From an uncultured Paracoccaceae bacterium (lineage in GTDB: Bacteria; Pseudomonadota; Alphaproteobacteria; Rhodobacterales; Rhodobacteraceae): 64,000 bases of DNA. The notes beneath the pieces are model-generated. The model saw only the letters and a list, made by a program, of their open reading frames with translations. It searched no databases and was not told where the DNA came from. Shown piece by piece: positions 38,920 through 47,978 of the stretch. Each line of letters begins with the position of its first letter. Positions within the stretch are counted from its first letter, which is position 1. The DNA is taken from positions 124,001 through 188,000 of the forward strand of contig CALSOO010000009.1 of the NCBI GenBank assembly GCA_943787985.1, given 5' to 3'. The translations under genes were made by a program, and so were the position numbers.

Positions 38920-39031
38920 GGGAATGCCTCCGGTTTGTACAACTTGCAGGGTGCCTGCAATCAAACCGGTCCACAAGACCTTGCGAGCCTTGACGCAGGG
39001 CGATAAACGAGACCCAACAAACGAGGTTTTC

Positions 39032-39319
39032 ATGTCCATTGACCAAAATACCGCCGCCCGCGTCGCCAAACTGGCCCGTATCAAAGTGGAAGAGGCCGCC
39101 CTTCCTGCGCTGGCCGAAGAGTTCAACACCATTCTGGGGTTTATTGAACAATTGAATGAAGTGGATGTTGAGGGCGTCGAGCCGATGACCTCTGTGACCC
39201 CGCAGCGTCTGAAACGACGTGCGGATGTGGTGTCCGATGGCAATCAGCCGGAGGCTGTGATGAAAAACGCGCCCGATGCGCGTGAAGGGTTCTTTGCTGT
39301 GCCGAAGGTGGTTGAATAA
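39032..39319 (+). CDS. gatC: Asp/Glu-tRNA amidotransferase subunit C
   Basis: [41 protein letters not shown]; followed by gatA. Confidence 0.95.
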   Translation: MSIDQNTAARVAKLARIKVEEAALPALAEEFNTILGFIEQLNEVDVEGVEPMTSVTPQRLKRRADVVSDGNQPEAVMKNAPDAREGFFAVPKVVE

Positions 39320-40800
39320 TGACTGAACTGAACACACTGGGTCTTGCAGAGGCGCGCGATGCCCTGCGCAAGGGCGACACAACCTCCAAAGAACTGACTC
39401 AAGCCTGCTTGAGCGCCATTGAGGGTGCAGGTGCGTTAAACGCCTTCGTACACCACACGCCCGAGATCGCGATGAAACAGGCCGATGCTGCGGACATCCG
39501 TATCAAAGCCGGCGATGCGCCTGACATGTGTGGCCTTCCGCTGGGCATCAAGGACTTGTTCTGCACCAAGGACGTGCCCTCCCAAGCGGGCAGTCGCATC
39601 CTTGAGGGTTTCTTGCCGCAATACGAATCCACGATCACGTCCAACCTGTTTGGCGCAGGCGCGGTGATGTTGGGCAAGCTGAACATGGACGAGTTCGCCA
39701 TGGGTTCCTCGAACGAGACGTCTGTCTATGGCAATGTGATCAACCCGTGGAAAGTCGATGATCGCGATTTGACGCCGGGTGGCTCGTCTGGCGGCTCCGC
39801 GTCTGCAGTGGCGGCCGATTTGTGCCTTGCTGCGACAGGCACCGACACGGGCGGCTCTATCCGCCAGCCTGCGGCTTTCACAGGGACTGTCGGGATCAAA
39901 CCCACCTATGGGCGTTGTTCGCGCTGGGGTGTTGTGGCTTTTGCCTCCTCATTGGATCAGGCCGGTCCGATGACCAAATCCGTGCGTGATGCGGCCATTA
40001 TGCTCGAAGCGATGTGCAGCCATGATCCCAAGGACAGCACCAGCGTTGACCTTGCAGTGCCCAACTTTGAAGCGCTGATGACAGGCGATATTCGTGGCAA
40101 AAAGATTGGCATCCCCAAAGAATACCGCATGGAAGGCATGCCTGCCGAGATCGAAAAGCTTTGGGCGGATGGCGCTGCGATGATGAAGGATGCTGGCGCC
40201 GAGATCGTCGACATCTCCTTGCCGCACACCAAATATGCGCTGCCTGCTTACTACGTGATTGCCCCGGCGGAGGCGTCGTCAAACCTCGCACGCTACGACG
40301 GTGTGCGCTACGGCCACCGCGCGACGCTGGCGGCTGGCGACGGCGTCACCGAGATGTACGAGAAAACCCGCGCCGAAGGGTTTGGCCCCGAAGTGCAGCG
40401 CCGCGTGATGATCGGGACATATGTTTTGTCCGCAGGGTTTTATGACGCCTATTACAACCGCGCGCGCCGTGTCCGGACCTTGATCAAGAAAGACTTTGAA
40501 GACGTATTCGCGCAAGGGATCGACGCGATCCTGACACCTGCGACCCCGTCTTCTGCCTTTGGGCTCGGAGAGATGACCGATGTTGATCCGGTGCAAATGT
40601 ACCTCAATGACGTCTTTACCGTCACGGTGAACATGGCCGGATTGCCCGGTATTGCCGTGCCTGCCGGACTGGACGAAAAAGGGTTGCCCCTTGGTTTGCA
40701 GTTGATCGGGCGACCTTGGGAAGAGGGCGATTTGCTGTCTTCCGCCTATGCGCTGGAACGCGCTGCCGGTTTTGTAGCCAAACCCAGCAAATGGTGGTAA
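39319..40800 (+). CDS. gatA: Asp/Glu-tRNA amidotransferase subunit A
   Basis: Amidase signature [32 protein letters not shown]. Confidence 0.97.
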   Translation: MTELNTLGLAEARDALRKGDTTSKELTQACLSAIEGAGALNAFVHHTPEIAMKQADAADIRIKAGDAPDMCGLPLGIKDLFCTKDVPSQAGSRILEGFLPQYESTITSNLFGAGAVMLGKLNMDEFAMGSSNETSVYGNVINPWKVDDRDLTPGGSSGGSASAVAADLCLAATGTDTGGSIRQPAAFTGTVGIKPTYGRCSRWGVVAFASSLDQAGPMTKSVRDAAIMLEAMCSHDPKDSTSVDLAVPNFEALMTGDIRGKKIGIPKEYRMEGMPAEIEKLWADGAAMMKDAGAEIVDISLPHTKYALPAYYVIAPAEASSNLARYDGVRYGHRATLAAGDGVTEMYEKTRAEGFGPEVQRRVMIGTYVLSAGFYDAYYNRARRVRTLIKKDFEDVFAQGIDAILTPATPSSAFGLGEMTDVDPVQMYLNDVFTVTVNMAGLPGIAVPAGLDEKGLPLGLQLIGRPWEEGDLLSSAYALERAAGFVAKPSKWW

Positions 40801-40845
40801 GAAGGGCCAAAGAGCATCGCATTCAAGCGGACCAGAGGCACAACT

Positions 40846-41673
40846 ATGACTCCAAAACTCATCCTGATCGCGGGCGCGCTGGGCGCGCTTGCTGCATGCC
40901 AACCTGCAATTCCGGAAAGCGGCGCGCAGCCTGGCGTTCCGGGGCGTGGTGTCGGGTTTGACCGATCCGAACAAGCCAAGACACAAGTGGCACAGCAACA
41001 AGTTCCTGCAGCGCAACCGGTGCAGTCACAACCGCTGCCCGCGGCCCAGCCTGCGCCCGCGCAGGATCCGGTGATCACGGCTGCGCAAAATGCACTGAAC
41101 GCTCCGGCGCCTGCGTCGCGTCCCGTGACAGCCCCCGTATCGCAGCCAGTTTCGCAACAGCCCCGCATTGCAGGCGTGACGCCGAATGACCTCGAAAATT
41201 CCCGAGCGACCCAAGCCAACTCCGGCCAGCAAGTCGTGATCGCAAGCCCTTCCAATGCGGCTCCGACATTGGTGAGCAACCCGGGGCTGTCAGATGAAAA
41301 CGATTTTGATGCCGTGTCCTCGCGCCAGTCCATCGAAAGTGACGCGGCCCGCATTGAAGCAAACCGCGCCCGCTATACCGTCGTGCAACCGACGGCATTG
41401 CCCAGCCGCGACGGCACCGCCCAACCCAATGTTGTGGCTTTTGCCCTGCAAAGCGACCATCCCAAAGGGACACAACTGTTCCGCCGCATAGGATTTAACG
41501 CAGCTGCCAAGTTCCAAAAGAACTGCGCTGTGTTCAACTCGGCGGATGATGCGCAACTCGATTTCTTGACGCGCGGTGGCCCTGCCAAAGATCGCAAAGG
41601 TCTGGACCCTGACGGGGATGGCTACGCCTGCAACTGGGATCCCGCCCCGTATCGGTCCGCAGCAGGCAACTGA
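40846..41673 (+). CDS. lipoprotein with C-terminal Excalibur-like motif
   Basis: LAAC lipobox; NCAVFNSADDAQ...DPDGDGYACNWDPAPYR. Confidence 0.75.
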   Translation: MTPKLILIAGALGALAACQPAIPESGAQPGVPGRGVGFDRSEQAKTQVAQQQVPAAQPVQSQPLPAAQPAPAQDPVITAAQNALNAPAPASRPVTAPVSQPVSQQPRIAGVTPNDLENSRATQANSGQQVVIASPSNAAPTLVSNPGLSDENDFDAVSSRQSIESDAARIEANRARYTVVQPTALPSRDGTAQPNVVAFALQSDHPKGTQLFRRIGFNAAAKFQKNCAVFNSADDAQLDFLTRGGPAKDRKGLDPDGDGYACNWDPAPYRSAAGN

Positions 41674-41726
41674 CCCTGCAGATCGCCCAACACCCGTCCC
41701 CCAATTGTGGACCGCGTCGTGACGGT

Positions 41727-42272
41727 TTGCGCCCCACTCTGGTTGTGCTCCATTACACGGCCATGCGCAGCGCACAGGCGGCGATCGAGCGGCTGTGTGA
41801 TCCTGTGGCTGAGGTGTCCGCGCATTATATGATCGCCCGCACAGGAGAGGTCACGCAGCTTGTCGATGAAGCACTGCGTGCGTGGCATGCGGGGGCAGGG
41901 GAGTGGCATGGTCAGGACGATATCAATTCCCGTTCCATTGGCATTGAACTGGACAATGGCGGGTTTCATCCTTTCCCCGAAGCGCAGATGAGCGCGCTTG
42001 AGATGCTGCTGAGCGGTCTTTTGACGCGCTGGGATATCGCCTCTGACGGGGTCATCGGGCATTCCGATATGGCCCCCGGCCGCAAGATTGATCCAGGTCC
42101 CCACTTTGACTGGGCGCGGCTGGCGCGGCAGGGATTGGCGGCAGCCGAGCCTGCCATCAGTGATGGTGATCCGGCATTGGCCGGATACACCTGTGCCGCG
42201 TCGCCTCAAGACTTGAAACAGGCCATCGCGTTGCGTTGGGGCCGTCTGGGCGCGACACTGCGCACAGGGTGA
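41727..42272 (+). CDS. N-acetylmuramoyl-L-alanine amidase (amidase_2); true start may lie upstream
   Basis: VVLHYTAM, AHYMIARTGEVTQLV, IGIELDNGG, IGHSDMAPGRKIDPG; in-frame coding-like residues SPNCGPRRDG precede the TTG start. Confidence 0.88.
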   Translation: MRPTLVVLHYTAMRSAQAAIERLCDPVAEVSAHYMIARTGEVTQLVDEALRAWHAGAGEWHGQDDINSRSIGIELDNGGFHPFPEAQMSALEMLLSGLLTRWDIASDGVIGHSDMAPGRKIDPGPHFDWARLARQGLAAAEPAISDGDPALAGYTCAASPQDLKQAIALRWGRLGATLRTG

Positions 42273-42320
42273 TGCGATACTCCATTGACCTGCGCTGTCT
42301 GAGGTTGCACAAGCAGCCTC

Positions 42321-42747
42321 GCGCGGAAGGCTGGACGGCCGCGGGGTCAATCTGTCTTGGGATGGGAAGACCTCGAGGAAAGTCCGGACTCCACAAAGCA
42401 ACGGTGCCGGGTAACGCCCGGCGGGGGTAACCCCAGGGAAAGCGCCACAGAAAACAGACCGCCTGTGCGCGGATCGGGCAACCGATATCACACGCAGGTC
42501 AGGGTGAAACGGTGGGGTAAGAGCCCACCGCAGGACGGGCAACCGGACTGGCACGGCAAGCCCCACCGGGAGCAATGCCAAATAGGGACCGCGCGCCAAA
42601 GGCCTTCGGGCACAAGGCGGGGCCGCTTTAGCCCCAGCAGGTCCGGGTTGGCAGCTAGAGGGCCATGGGCAACCATGGTTCAAGATGAATGGTCGTCTCG
42701 GGTGGTTCGCCGCCTATGACAAAATCCGGCTTATAGGCCTTCCGCGC
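42321..42747 (+). ncRNA. rnpB: RNase P RNA (class A)
   Basis: GAGGAAAGTCCGGACTCC and AGGGAAAGCGCCACAGAAA conserved core; 10-bp P1 GCGCGGAAGG (42321-42330) with CCTTCCGCGC (42738-42747). Confidence 0.95.
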
Positions 42748-42774
42748 AAATTCATCCCCCGTTTTATATAGACT

Positions 42775-43203
42775 TTGTCGCGGTCCGGGCCGCTGGACAC
42801 CATCGCGCCTGACGCGCTTGAGGCGACTGTGCAAACGAATCTCACCGGTTTGATGCAGCTGACCCAAGCTGCGTTGCCAGCTCTGCGCGCCAATTCCGAG
42901 AGCATCATCCTCAACGTGGTCTCAAAATCCGGAGTCGTCGCGCAAGCGGGCCAATCCGATTACACGGCAACCAAATACGGTGTGCGTGGCTTTACCGAAG
43001 TGCGCAAGGTGGATGAAGCCGAAACCGGCGTTCGCGTCGGCGGTATGTACCAGTCGGGCACCAACACCCGGATGTTTGCCAAGGCGAGCGAAGAGGTCCC
43101 AAACCATATTTTCACCGAACCTGCAAATCTTGCTGATGTCGTGGTTTTCGTGCTGTCACGCCCTCCAAAACTCTGGATTCACGATATCCGCATCGAACTG
43201 TAG
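42775..43203 (+). pseudogene. N-terminally truncated short-chain dehydrogenase/reductase
   Basis: Starts at SDR mid-region (GPLDTIAPDALEATVQTNLTG), keeps YTATKYGVRGF YxxxK; Rossmann TGxxxGxG half absent, replaced by rnpB. Confidence 0.7.
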
Positions 43204-43307
43204 GGATAATGTAGGTTTGCTGTTGACTCGGACTACCAGACGGGTAGAAGCCAAGCTCAGAATTCACGCATCTCCCTACCGAGGGACTATGCAGCAGGAG
43301 ATACAAA

Positions 43308-43475
43308 ATGGCGAAGCCAACCACGATCAAGATCCGTTTGAACTCGTCCGCTGGCACAGGCCATTTCTACGTGACGAAAAAGAACGCGCGCACGATGACC
43401 GAAAAAATGGTCGTTCGCAAATATGACCCAGTTGCGCGCAAGCACGTTGAATACAAAGAAGGCAAGATCAAGTAA
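43308..43475 (+). CDS. rpmG: 50S ribosomal protein L33
   Basis: [55 protein letters not shown]; absent from ORF track because of length. Confidence 0.96.
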   Translation: MAKPTTIKIRLNSSAGTGHFYVTKKNARTMTEKMVVRKYDPVARKHVEYKEGKIK

Positions 43476-43501
43476 GATCTGTTTCGTTTGACGCTTTAAA
43501 G

Positions 43502-43526
43502 GCCGCGCTTTTTAGTGCGGCTTTTT
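43502..43526 (+). terminator. Rho-independent terminator after rpmG
   Basis: GCCGCGCT-TTTT-AGTGCGGC followed by TTTTT. Confidence 0.85.
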
Positions 43527-43550
43527 GCGTTTTCGGGGAAGGGGATTGTG

Positions 43551-44028
43551 ATGGTAATCCGTGTTGCGACGATGGACGATGCTCAGGCTGTGACAGCTTT
43601 GTTGCAGCGCAGCTATCCTGTAATGTTGGCACCTGATTACCCGCCGCAGGTTCTGGCCCTTGCATTGCCCCATATGACGACTGCACAGCCCAAGTTGCTG
43701 TCCTGTGGCACTTACTTACGTATGGGATGGCCCAGAGGGCATCATTGGGGCCGGAGGGTGGACTGTCGACGCCACATCCAAGACCAAAGGCCACATACGC
43801 CATGTCGCCTCTGACCCAGCCCACTTGCGTCGCGGTATCGCGGCAGGACTGATTGCGCGTTGCATCGAGGACGCGGGGCATTCCGGCATCACAGAGATGG
43901 AGTGCTGGTCCACGCGCACTGCTCATCCGTTTTATGAATCCATTGGGTTCGTCGCTGACAAGGAGTTTGACGTAATGTTGGGCGGCAAAGTGTCATTTCC
44001 GTCCCTCAGGATGCTGCGCCCGCTTTGA
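43551..44028 (+). pseudogene. GNAT N-acetyltransferase with frameshift
   Basis: N-terminal half in frame of 43551, C-terminal half (HVASDPAHLRRGIAAGLIARCIEDA) in another frame; CTTACTTA at 43711-43718 suggests 4-bp duplication. Confidence 0.75.
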
Positions 44029-44092
44029 AGCGGTTTGTCAGCGCCCCCCCCCCAAACAGATCGGGTCCTGAGCCAAACATCATATCCCAACG

Positions 44093-44121
44093 AAAAAGGG
44101 CCACCCGTTTCCGGATGGCCC
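44093..44121 (-). terminator. Rho-independent terminator of the Bax-inhibitor-1 family gene
   Basis: Minus strand GGGCCATCCG-GAAA-CGGGTGGCCC-TTTTT, 10-bp stem, tetraloop. Confidence 0.9.
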
Positions 44122-44144
44122 TAGATACATTGATAAATTTTCGG

Positions 44145-44927
44145 TTACTCTTGTTGGCCCATGAACATCAGCAAGAACTGGAACATGTTCAGGAACGATA
44201 TGTAGAGGCTCAAAGCACCGTCAGAGGCAGCTTTGTCCAGCCATTCCTGATCGCCATGGGAGGCGTGCGTGATGTATGTCGTTTTGATTTCTTGCGTGTG
44301 GTAGGCTGTAAGGCCGGCAAAAATCAGAACGCCAATCGCAGAGATCGCCATGCCCATCGGACCGGACTGGAAGATGAACATGTTGAGCAACATCGCAACG
44401 ATCAGGCCGATAACGCCCATCATCAGGAAAGTGCCCATACCGCTCAGGTCACGCTTCGTTGTGTAGCCGTAGAGGCTGAGGGATGCGAATGCGATCGCTG
44501 TCACCAAAAACGTCTGAACGATAGAGAAGGACGTGAACACCAGGAAGATGGAGCTCATCGACACGCCCATGACGGCTGCAAAGATAAAGAACCCGAGCTG
44601 GACTGCGGCTGCAGAACCCCGGCTCATCAAAGCGCCCCATCCGAAGAAGATGAATGCCAAGGGGGCGAACATGATGACGAAGCGCAATGGCCCGCCGTAC
44701 AGTGTCGCACCCAAGCTGTTGAGCAATTTGCCGTTGTTCAACTGCATCACGGCTTGTGAGGGGTCTGTTGTCACAGTCAAGCCAGCGATAGCCCAAGCCG
44801 CTAAGGCAGTGATGATCATGCCGATCGACATTTGCCCGTAAACTTTGTTTATGTGGGCGCGTAGCCCCACATCGATCTGGGCGGCGCTGGATCCGGCCGC
44901 GCTCCGGATTGTATTCACGTCAGCCAT
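44145..44927 (-). CDS. Bax inhibitor-1/YccA family membrane protein
   Basis: Seven-TM pattern with HINKVYGQMSIGMIITALAAWAIAG and SLNMFQFLLMF-like C-terminus. Confidence 0.92.
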   Translation of the reverse strand: MADVNTIRSAAGSSAAQIDVGLRAHINKVYGQMSIGMIITALAAWAIAGLTVTTDPSQAVMQLNNGKLLNSLGATLYGGPLRFVIMFAPLAFIFFGWGALMSRGSAAAVQLGFFIFAAVMGVSMSSIFLVFTSFSIVQTFLVTAIAFASLSLYGYTTKRDLSGMGTFLMMGVIGLIVAMLLNMFIFQSGPMGMAISAIGVLIFAGLTAYHTQEIKTTYITHASHGDQEWLDKAASDGALSLYISFLNMFQFLLMFMGQQE

Positions 44928-45091
44928 TAAAGACCTCCAGTTAGATATCTGTGCGCAAGTTCATCTTGCGCTCCTGCCCTCAAATATCGGTGCGCAGGCC
45001 CTGCGTTTCAAGTGTTTTCGCAGGGCAAAACGTCACAATTATAACGAAATCTGTCAGGAATACCCGTTCTGGCCCGATTAATAGGCGTGGA

Positions 45092-45310
45092 TCAGTCTCT
45101 CCAATTCGTTGGGACGTCCCAGACTGGGCGGTTTGCTTCGGCGTATGCGGCGTCTGCGGTAATCCCGATGTCGCTCAATTGAGTCGCATCGAGGGCGCGC
45201 AATTGACGACGGGTCCGCCACAAGGTGAACATCCTGCCAAGGGCCAATACAGGCGCTGTGCGTGTCAGGGACGGGTTGCGGATCATGCCGCTGTGATCGG
45301 TAACTGCCAT
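45092..45310 (-). CDS. DUF1127 domain protein
   Basis: RTRRQLRALDATQLSDIGITADAAYAEANRPVWD. Confidence 0.8.
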   Translation of the reverse strand: MAVTDHSGMIRNPSLTRTAPVLALGRMFTLWRTRRQLRALDATQLSDIGITADAAYAEANRPVWDVPTNWRD

Positions 45311-45437
45311 GGTGTCTCTCCAGCTTCACGAAAATAGATGATTTCGTGTGTTTGCATCAGTTCTATTGATGGGTATGGCGAAATACGTTACATTTGGAAA
45401 ACGAATATTTGTTAAACCTTTCATCAAGGATCGTGAT

Positions 45438-46313
45438 ATGAGAAATTTGGACGTCACAACGCTTAGATCATTCGTGGCTGTAGCGGAAAGCGGCGGGGTC
45501 ACACGGGCGGCCGGGTTTTTGCATTTGACCCAATCAGCCGTGTCTATGCAGCTCAAGCGCCTTGAGGAGACTTTGGGCCTTGATCTGCTGGACCGTTCGG
45601 GGCGAACCATTGCTTTGACGGCATCGGGCGAGCAGCTTTTGGTCTATGCGCGCCGCATGGTTGCCTTGAATGACGAGGTGATCACACGCCTGACGGATCA
45701 AGCCTTTGAGGGCGAGATCACGCTGGGTGTTCCGCATGACATTGTTTATCCCGCGATACCGCGTGTCCTCAAACAGTTCCACTCGGCCTTTCCGAGAGTG
45801 AAAATCCAGCTCATTTCCTCGTACACGCGCGCTCTCAAGGCTGATTTCGCCAAAGGCACATGCGACATGATCCTGACCACGGAAACCACTGTGGAAAGCG
45901 GCGGGCAGCTATTGTGCACCAAGCCACTGTGCTGGATCGGGTCGCCTGATGGGTCGGCTTGGCGTCAACGCCCTTTGCGATTGGCGTTTGGGCGGCAATG
46001 CACGTTCCGTCCGCGCGTCGTTGAGCAATTGGACGAGGCAGGCGTGCCTTGGGATTTGATGGTTGAAACCGAAAGTGACCGCACGATCGAGGCCACAGTT
46101 GCCGCTGACCTTGCTGTGCACGCCATGATCGAGGGGACGGAGCCACCGCATCTGGAACGGATTGACCATTCCGGTCAGTTGCCTGACCTGCCTGCCCAAC
46201 ACATTAACCTCTACGGCGCGCAAAGCTCCAAAGGGGTGGTGCACGACACATTGGCGGACCTTCTGCGACGCGCATTTGAGGGAAGTGATTCGGTAAAACT
46301 GAGATCTGCCTAG
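45438..46313 (+). CDS. LysR family transcriptional regulator
   Basis: MRNLDVTTLRSFVAVAESGGVTRAAGFLHLTQSAVSMQLKRLEETLGLDLLDR HTH. Confidence 0.93.
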   Translation: MRNLDVTTLRSFVAVAESGGVTRAAGFLHLTQSAVSMQLKRLEETLGLDLLDRSGRTIALTASGEQLLVYARRMVALNDEVITRLTDQAFEGEITLGVPHDIVYPAIPRVLKQFHSAFPRVKIQLISSYTRALKADFAKGTCDMILTTETTVESGGQLLCTKPLCWIGSPDGSAWRQRPLRLAFGRQCTFRPRVVEQLDEAGVPWDLMVETESDRTIEATVAADLAVHAMIEGTEPPHLERIDHSGQLPDLPAQHINLYGAQSSKGVVHDTLADLLRRAFEGSDSVKLRSA

Positions 46314-46365
46314 GCACTGCGGGCGCGTGGCTGCGTTGGTGGTTTGTGCTTTCGAACGCCAGAAA

Positions 46366-46414
46366 TGACGCTAGGTAGACGCGCTTGATCCATATTCGAC
46401 GCCAATTAGCGTCA
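46366..46414. promoter_or_regulatory. inverted repeat TGACGCTA-N33-TAGCGTCA
   Basis: Arms identical to those at 19508-19533; intergenic between LysR and XRE genes. Confidence 0.4.
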
Positions 46415-46530
46415 ATGGCGGTGGTATTTTTAGGGCAGAGTACCGTGTTGTTATTGTTCCCTAAATCTATTGAGGGCTAAGCTTCGACAAGGTGGAGCAT
46501 TGCAGGTGATCTCGTCGTCGGTCGTAATGG

Positions 46531-46546
46531 TTAATAAAAAGTTAAC
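46531..46546 (+). promoter_or_regulatory. CtrA-like site TTAA-N7-TTAAC
   Basis: TTAATAAAAAGTTAAC matches the published CtrA consensus. Confidence 0.45.
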
Positions 46547-46733
46547 GCATAGATTGTGTGTGGCGGAAGTTACACTGCCTATGAGTGCGCTGCGATCTTG
46601 CCAAAATGCGTCTAAAATGCTAATGTCTGATAGTCTTGACAGTGTCACGCCAAGGCTACTTCGATGATCCTTGCGTAATTGCGCTCCGTTGCTGGGTCAT
46701 ATTTTATGCGCGTACACATGAAAGAATGTCTAA

Positions 46734-47111
46734 ATGGCACATGTCGTAGACAATCACGTGGGCAAACGGATCAGGCAGCGTCGCTGGTTGATCGGGATGA
46801 CCCAACAAAAGCTTGCAGAACTTGTTGGAATTAAATTCCAGCAAATCCAGAAGTACGAAACGGGTGCGAACCGTGTGAGCGCATCCCGTCTTTGGGACAT
46901 CGCAGAATCCTTGGGCGTTCCTGTTGGCTTCTTCTTTGAAGGCATGGAAACCGAGGCATCTCGGAAAGCGCAGGGTGATGGCTCGATGGTGCCCGCAGAT
47001 CTGTTGGGCGACAAAGAGGCGATGGATTTGGTGCGGTCCTACTACGCAATACCTGAAGCGCAGCGTCGCCGCTTGTTCGAGCTTGCACGCGTTTTGAGCG
47101 ATGTTGCTTAG
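46734..47111 (+). CDS. XRE-type helix-turn-helix transcriptional regulator
   Basis: VGKRIRQRRWLIGMTQQKLAELVGIKFQQIQKYETGANRVSASRLWDIAESL. Confidence 0.92.
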   Translation: MAHVVDNHVGKRIRQRRWLIGMTQQKLAELVGIKFQQIQKYETGANRVSASRLWDIAESLGVPVGFFFEGMETEASRKAQGDGSMVPADLLGDKEAMDLVRSYYAIPEAQRRRLFELARVLSDVA

Positions 47112-47174
47112 GATCGTCTAAATCGGTGCAAAACTAACGTTGCAAACGGTAATGCGTCATGGCACCCCGTTTGC

Positions 47175-47978
47175 ATGATAAAAAAACATCACGATATTCA
47201 GGCTTTGGTTCAAGTCGCGGACGCGTTGGCGGATGCGGCGAGACAGGCTATTCTCCCGCATTTCCGGCATAAGGACTTGGTTTCCGACAACAAGGAATCT
47301 GAAGGCTTTGATCCTGTCACAGTTGCCGATCGCGCCGCAGAAACTGCAATGCGTGATATCCTGCGCAAGGAACGCCCTGACGATGCAATTCTGGGCGAGG
47401 AATTTGGCAAAACCTCCGGTACCACTGGTTTGACATGGGTCCTGGATCCGATTGACGGCACACGAGGGTTCATTTCAGGAACGCCCACATGGGGTGTATT
47501 GATCGGACTGGGCGACGAAACAGGCCCGATTGTCGGTGTGATTGATCAACCCTATATCGGTGAGCGGTTCACAGGCACTCCGAACGGGGCCTTTTTCAAG
47601 GGACCGCATGGGGCTTACCCCATTGAGACCCGCCTGCCGTGCAGCTTGGCTCAAGCGACGATTTTCACGACGTTCCCAGAGGTCGGAACAGAACATGAGC
47701 GCGCAGGGTTTGAGGCTGTTGCCGGACAATGCCGCCTGACGCGATATGGGATGGACTGTTACGCCTATGCCTTGTTGGCGGCGGGCCAGATTGACTTGGT
47801 GGTGGAAGCCGGCCTGAACGCTTACGACATTCATGCGCCCATTGGGCTGGTTCATGGGGCAGGTGGCATTGTCACTGACTGGAGCGGTGGTCCCGCGCAC
47901 AATGGCGGGCGGGCTTTGGCTGCGGCCAACGCGGAAATTCATGCGCAAGCCCTTGCAATATTGAAAGAGTTCGTATGA
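47175..47978 (+). CDS. hisN: histidinol-phosphatase (inositol monophosphatase family)
   Basis: VTVADRAAETAMRDIL, GEEFG, WVLDPIDGTRGFISG. Confidence 0.85.
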   Translation: MIKKHHDIQALVQVADALADAARQAILPHFRHKDLVSDNKESEGFDPVTVADRAAETAMRDILRKERPDDAILGEEFGKTSGTTGLTWVLDPIDGTRGFISGTPTWGVLIGLGDETGPIVGVIDQPYIGERFTGTPNGAFFKGPHGAYPIETRLPCSLAQATIFTTFPEVGTEHERAGFEAVAGQCRLTRYGMDCYAYALLAAGQIDLVVEAGLNAYDIHAPIGLVHGAGGIVTDWSGGPAHNGGRALAAANAEIHAQALAILKEFV

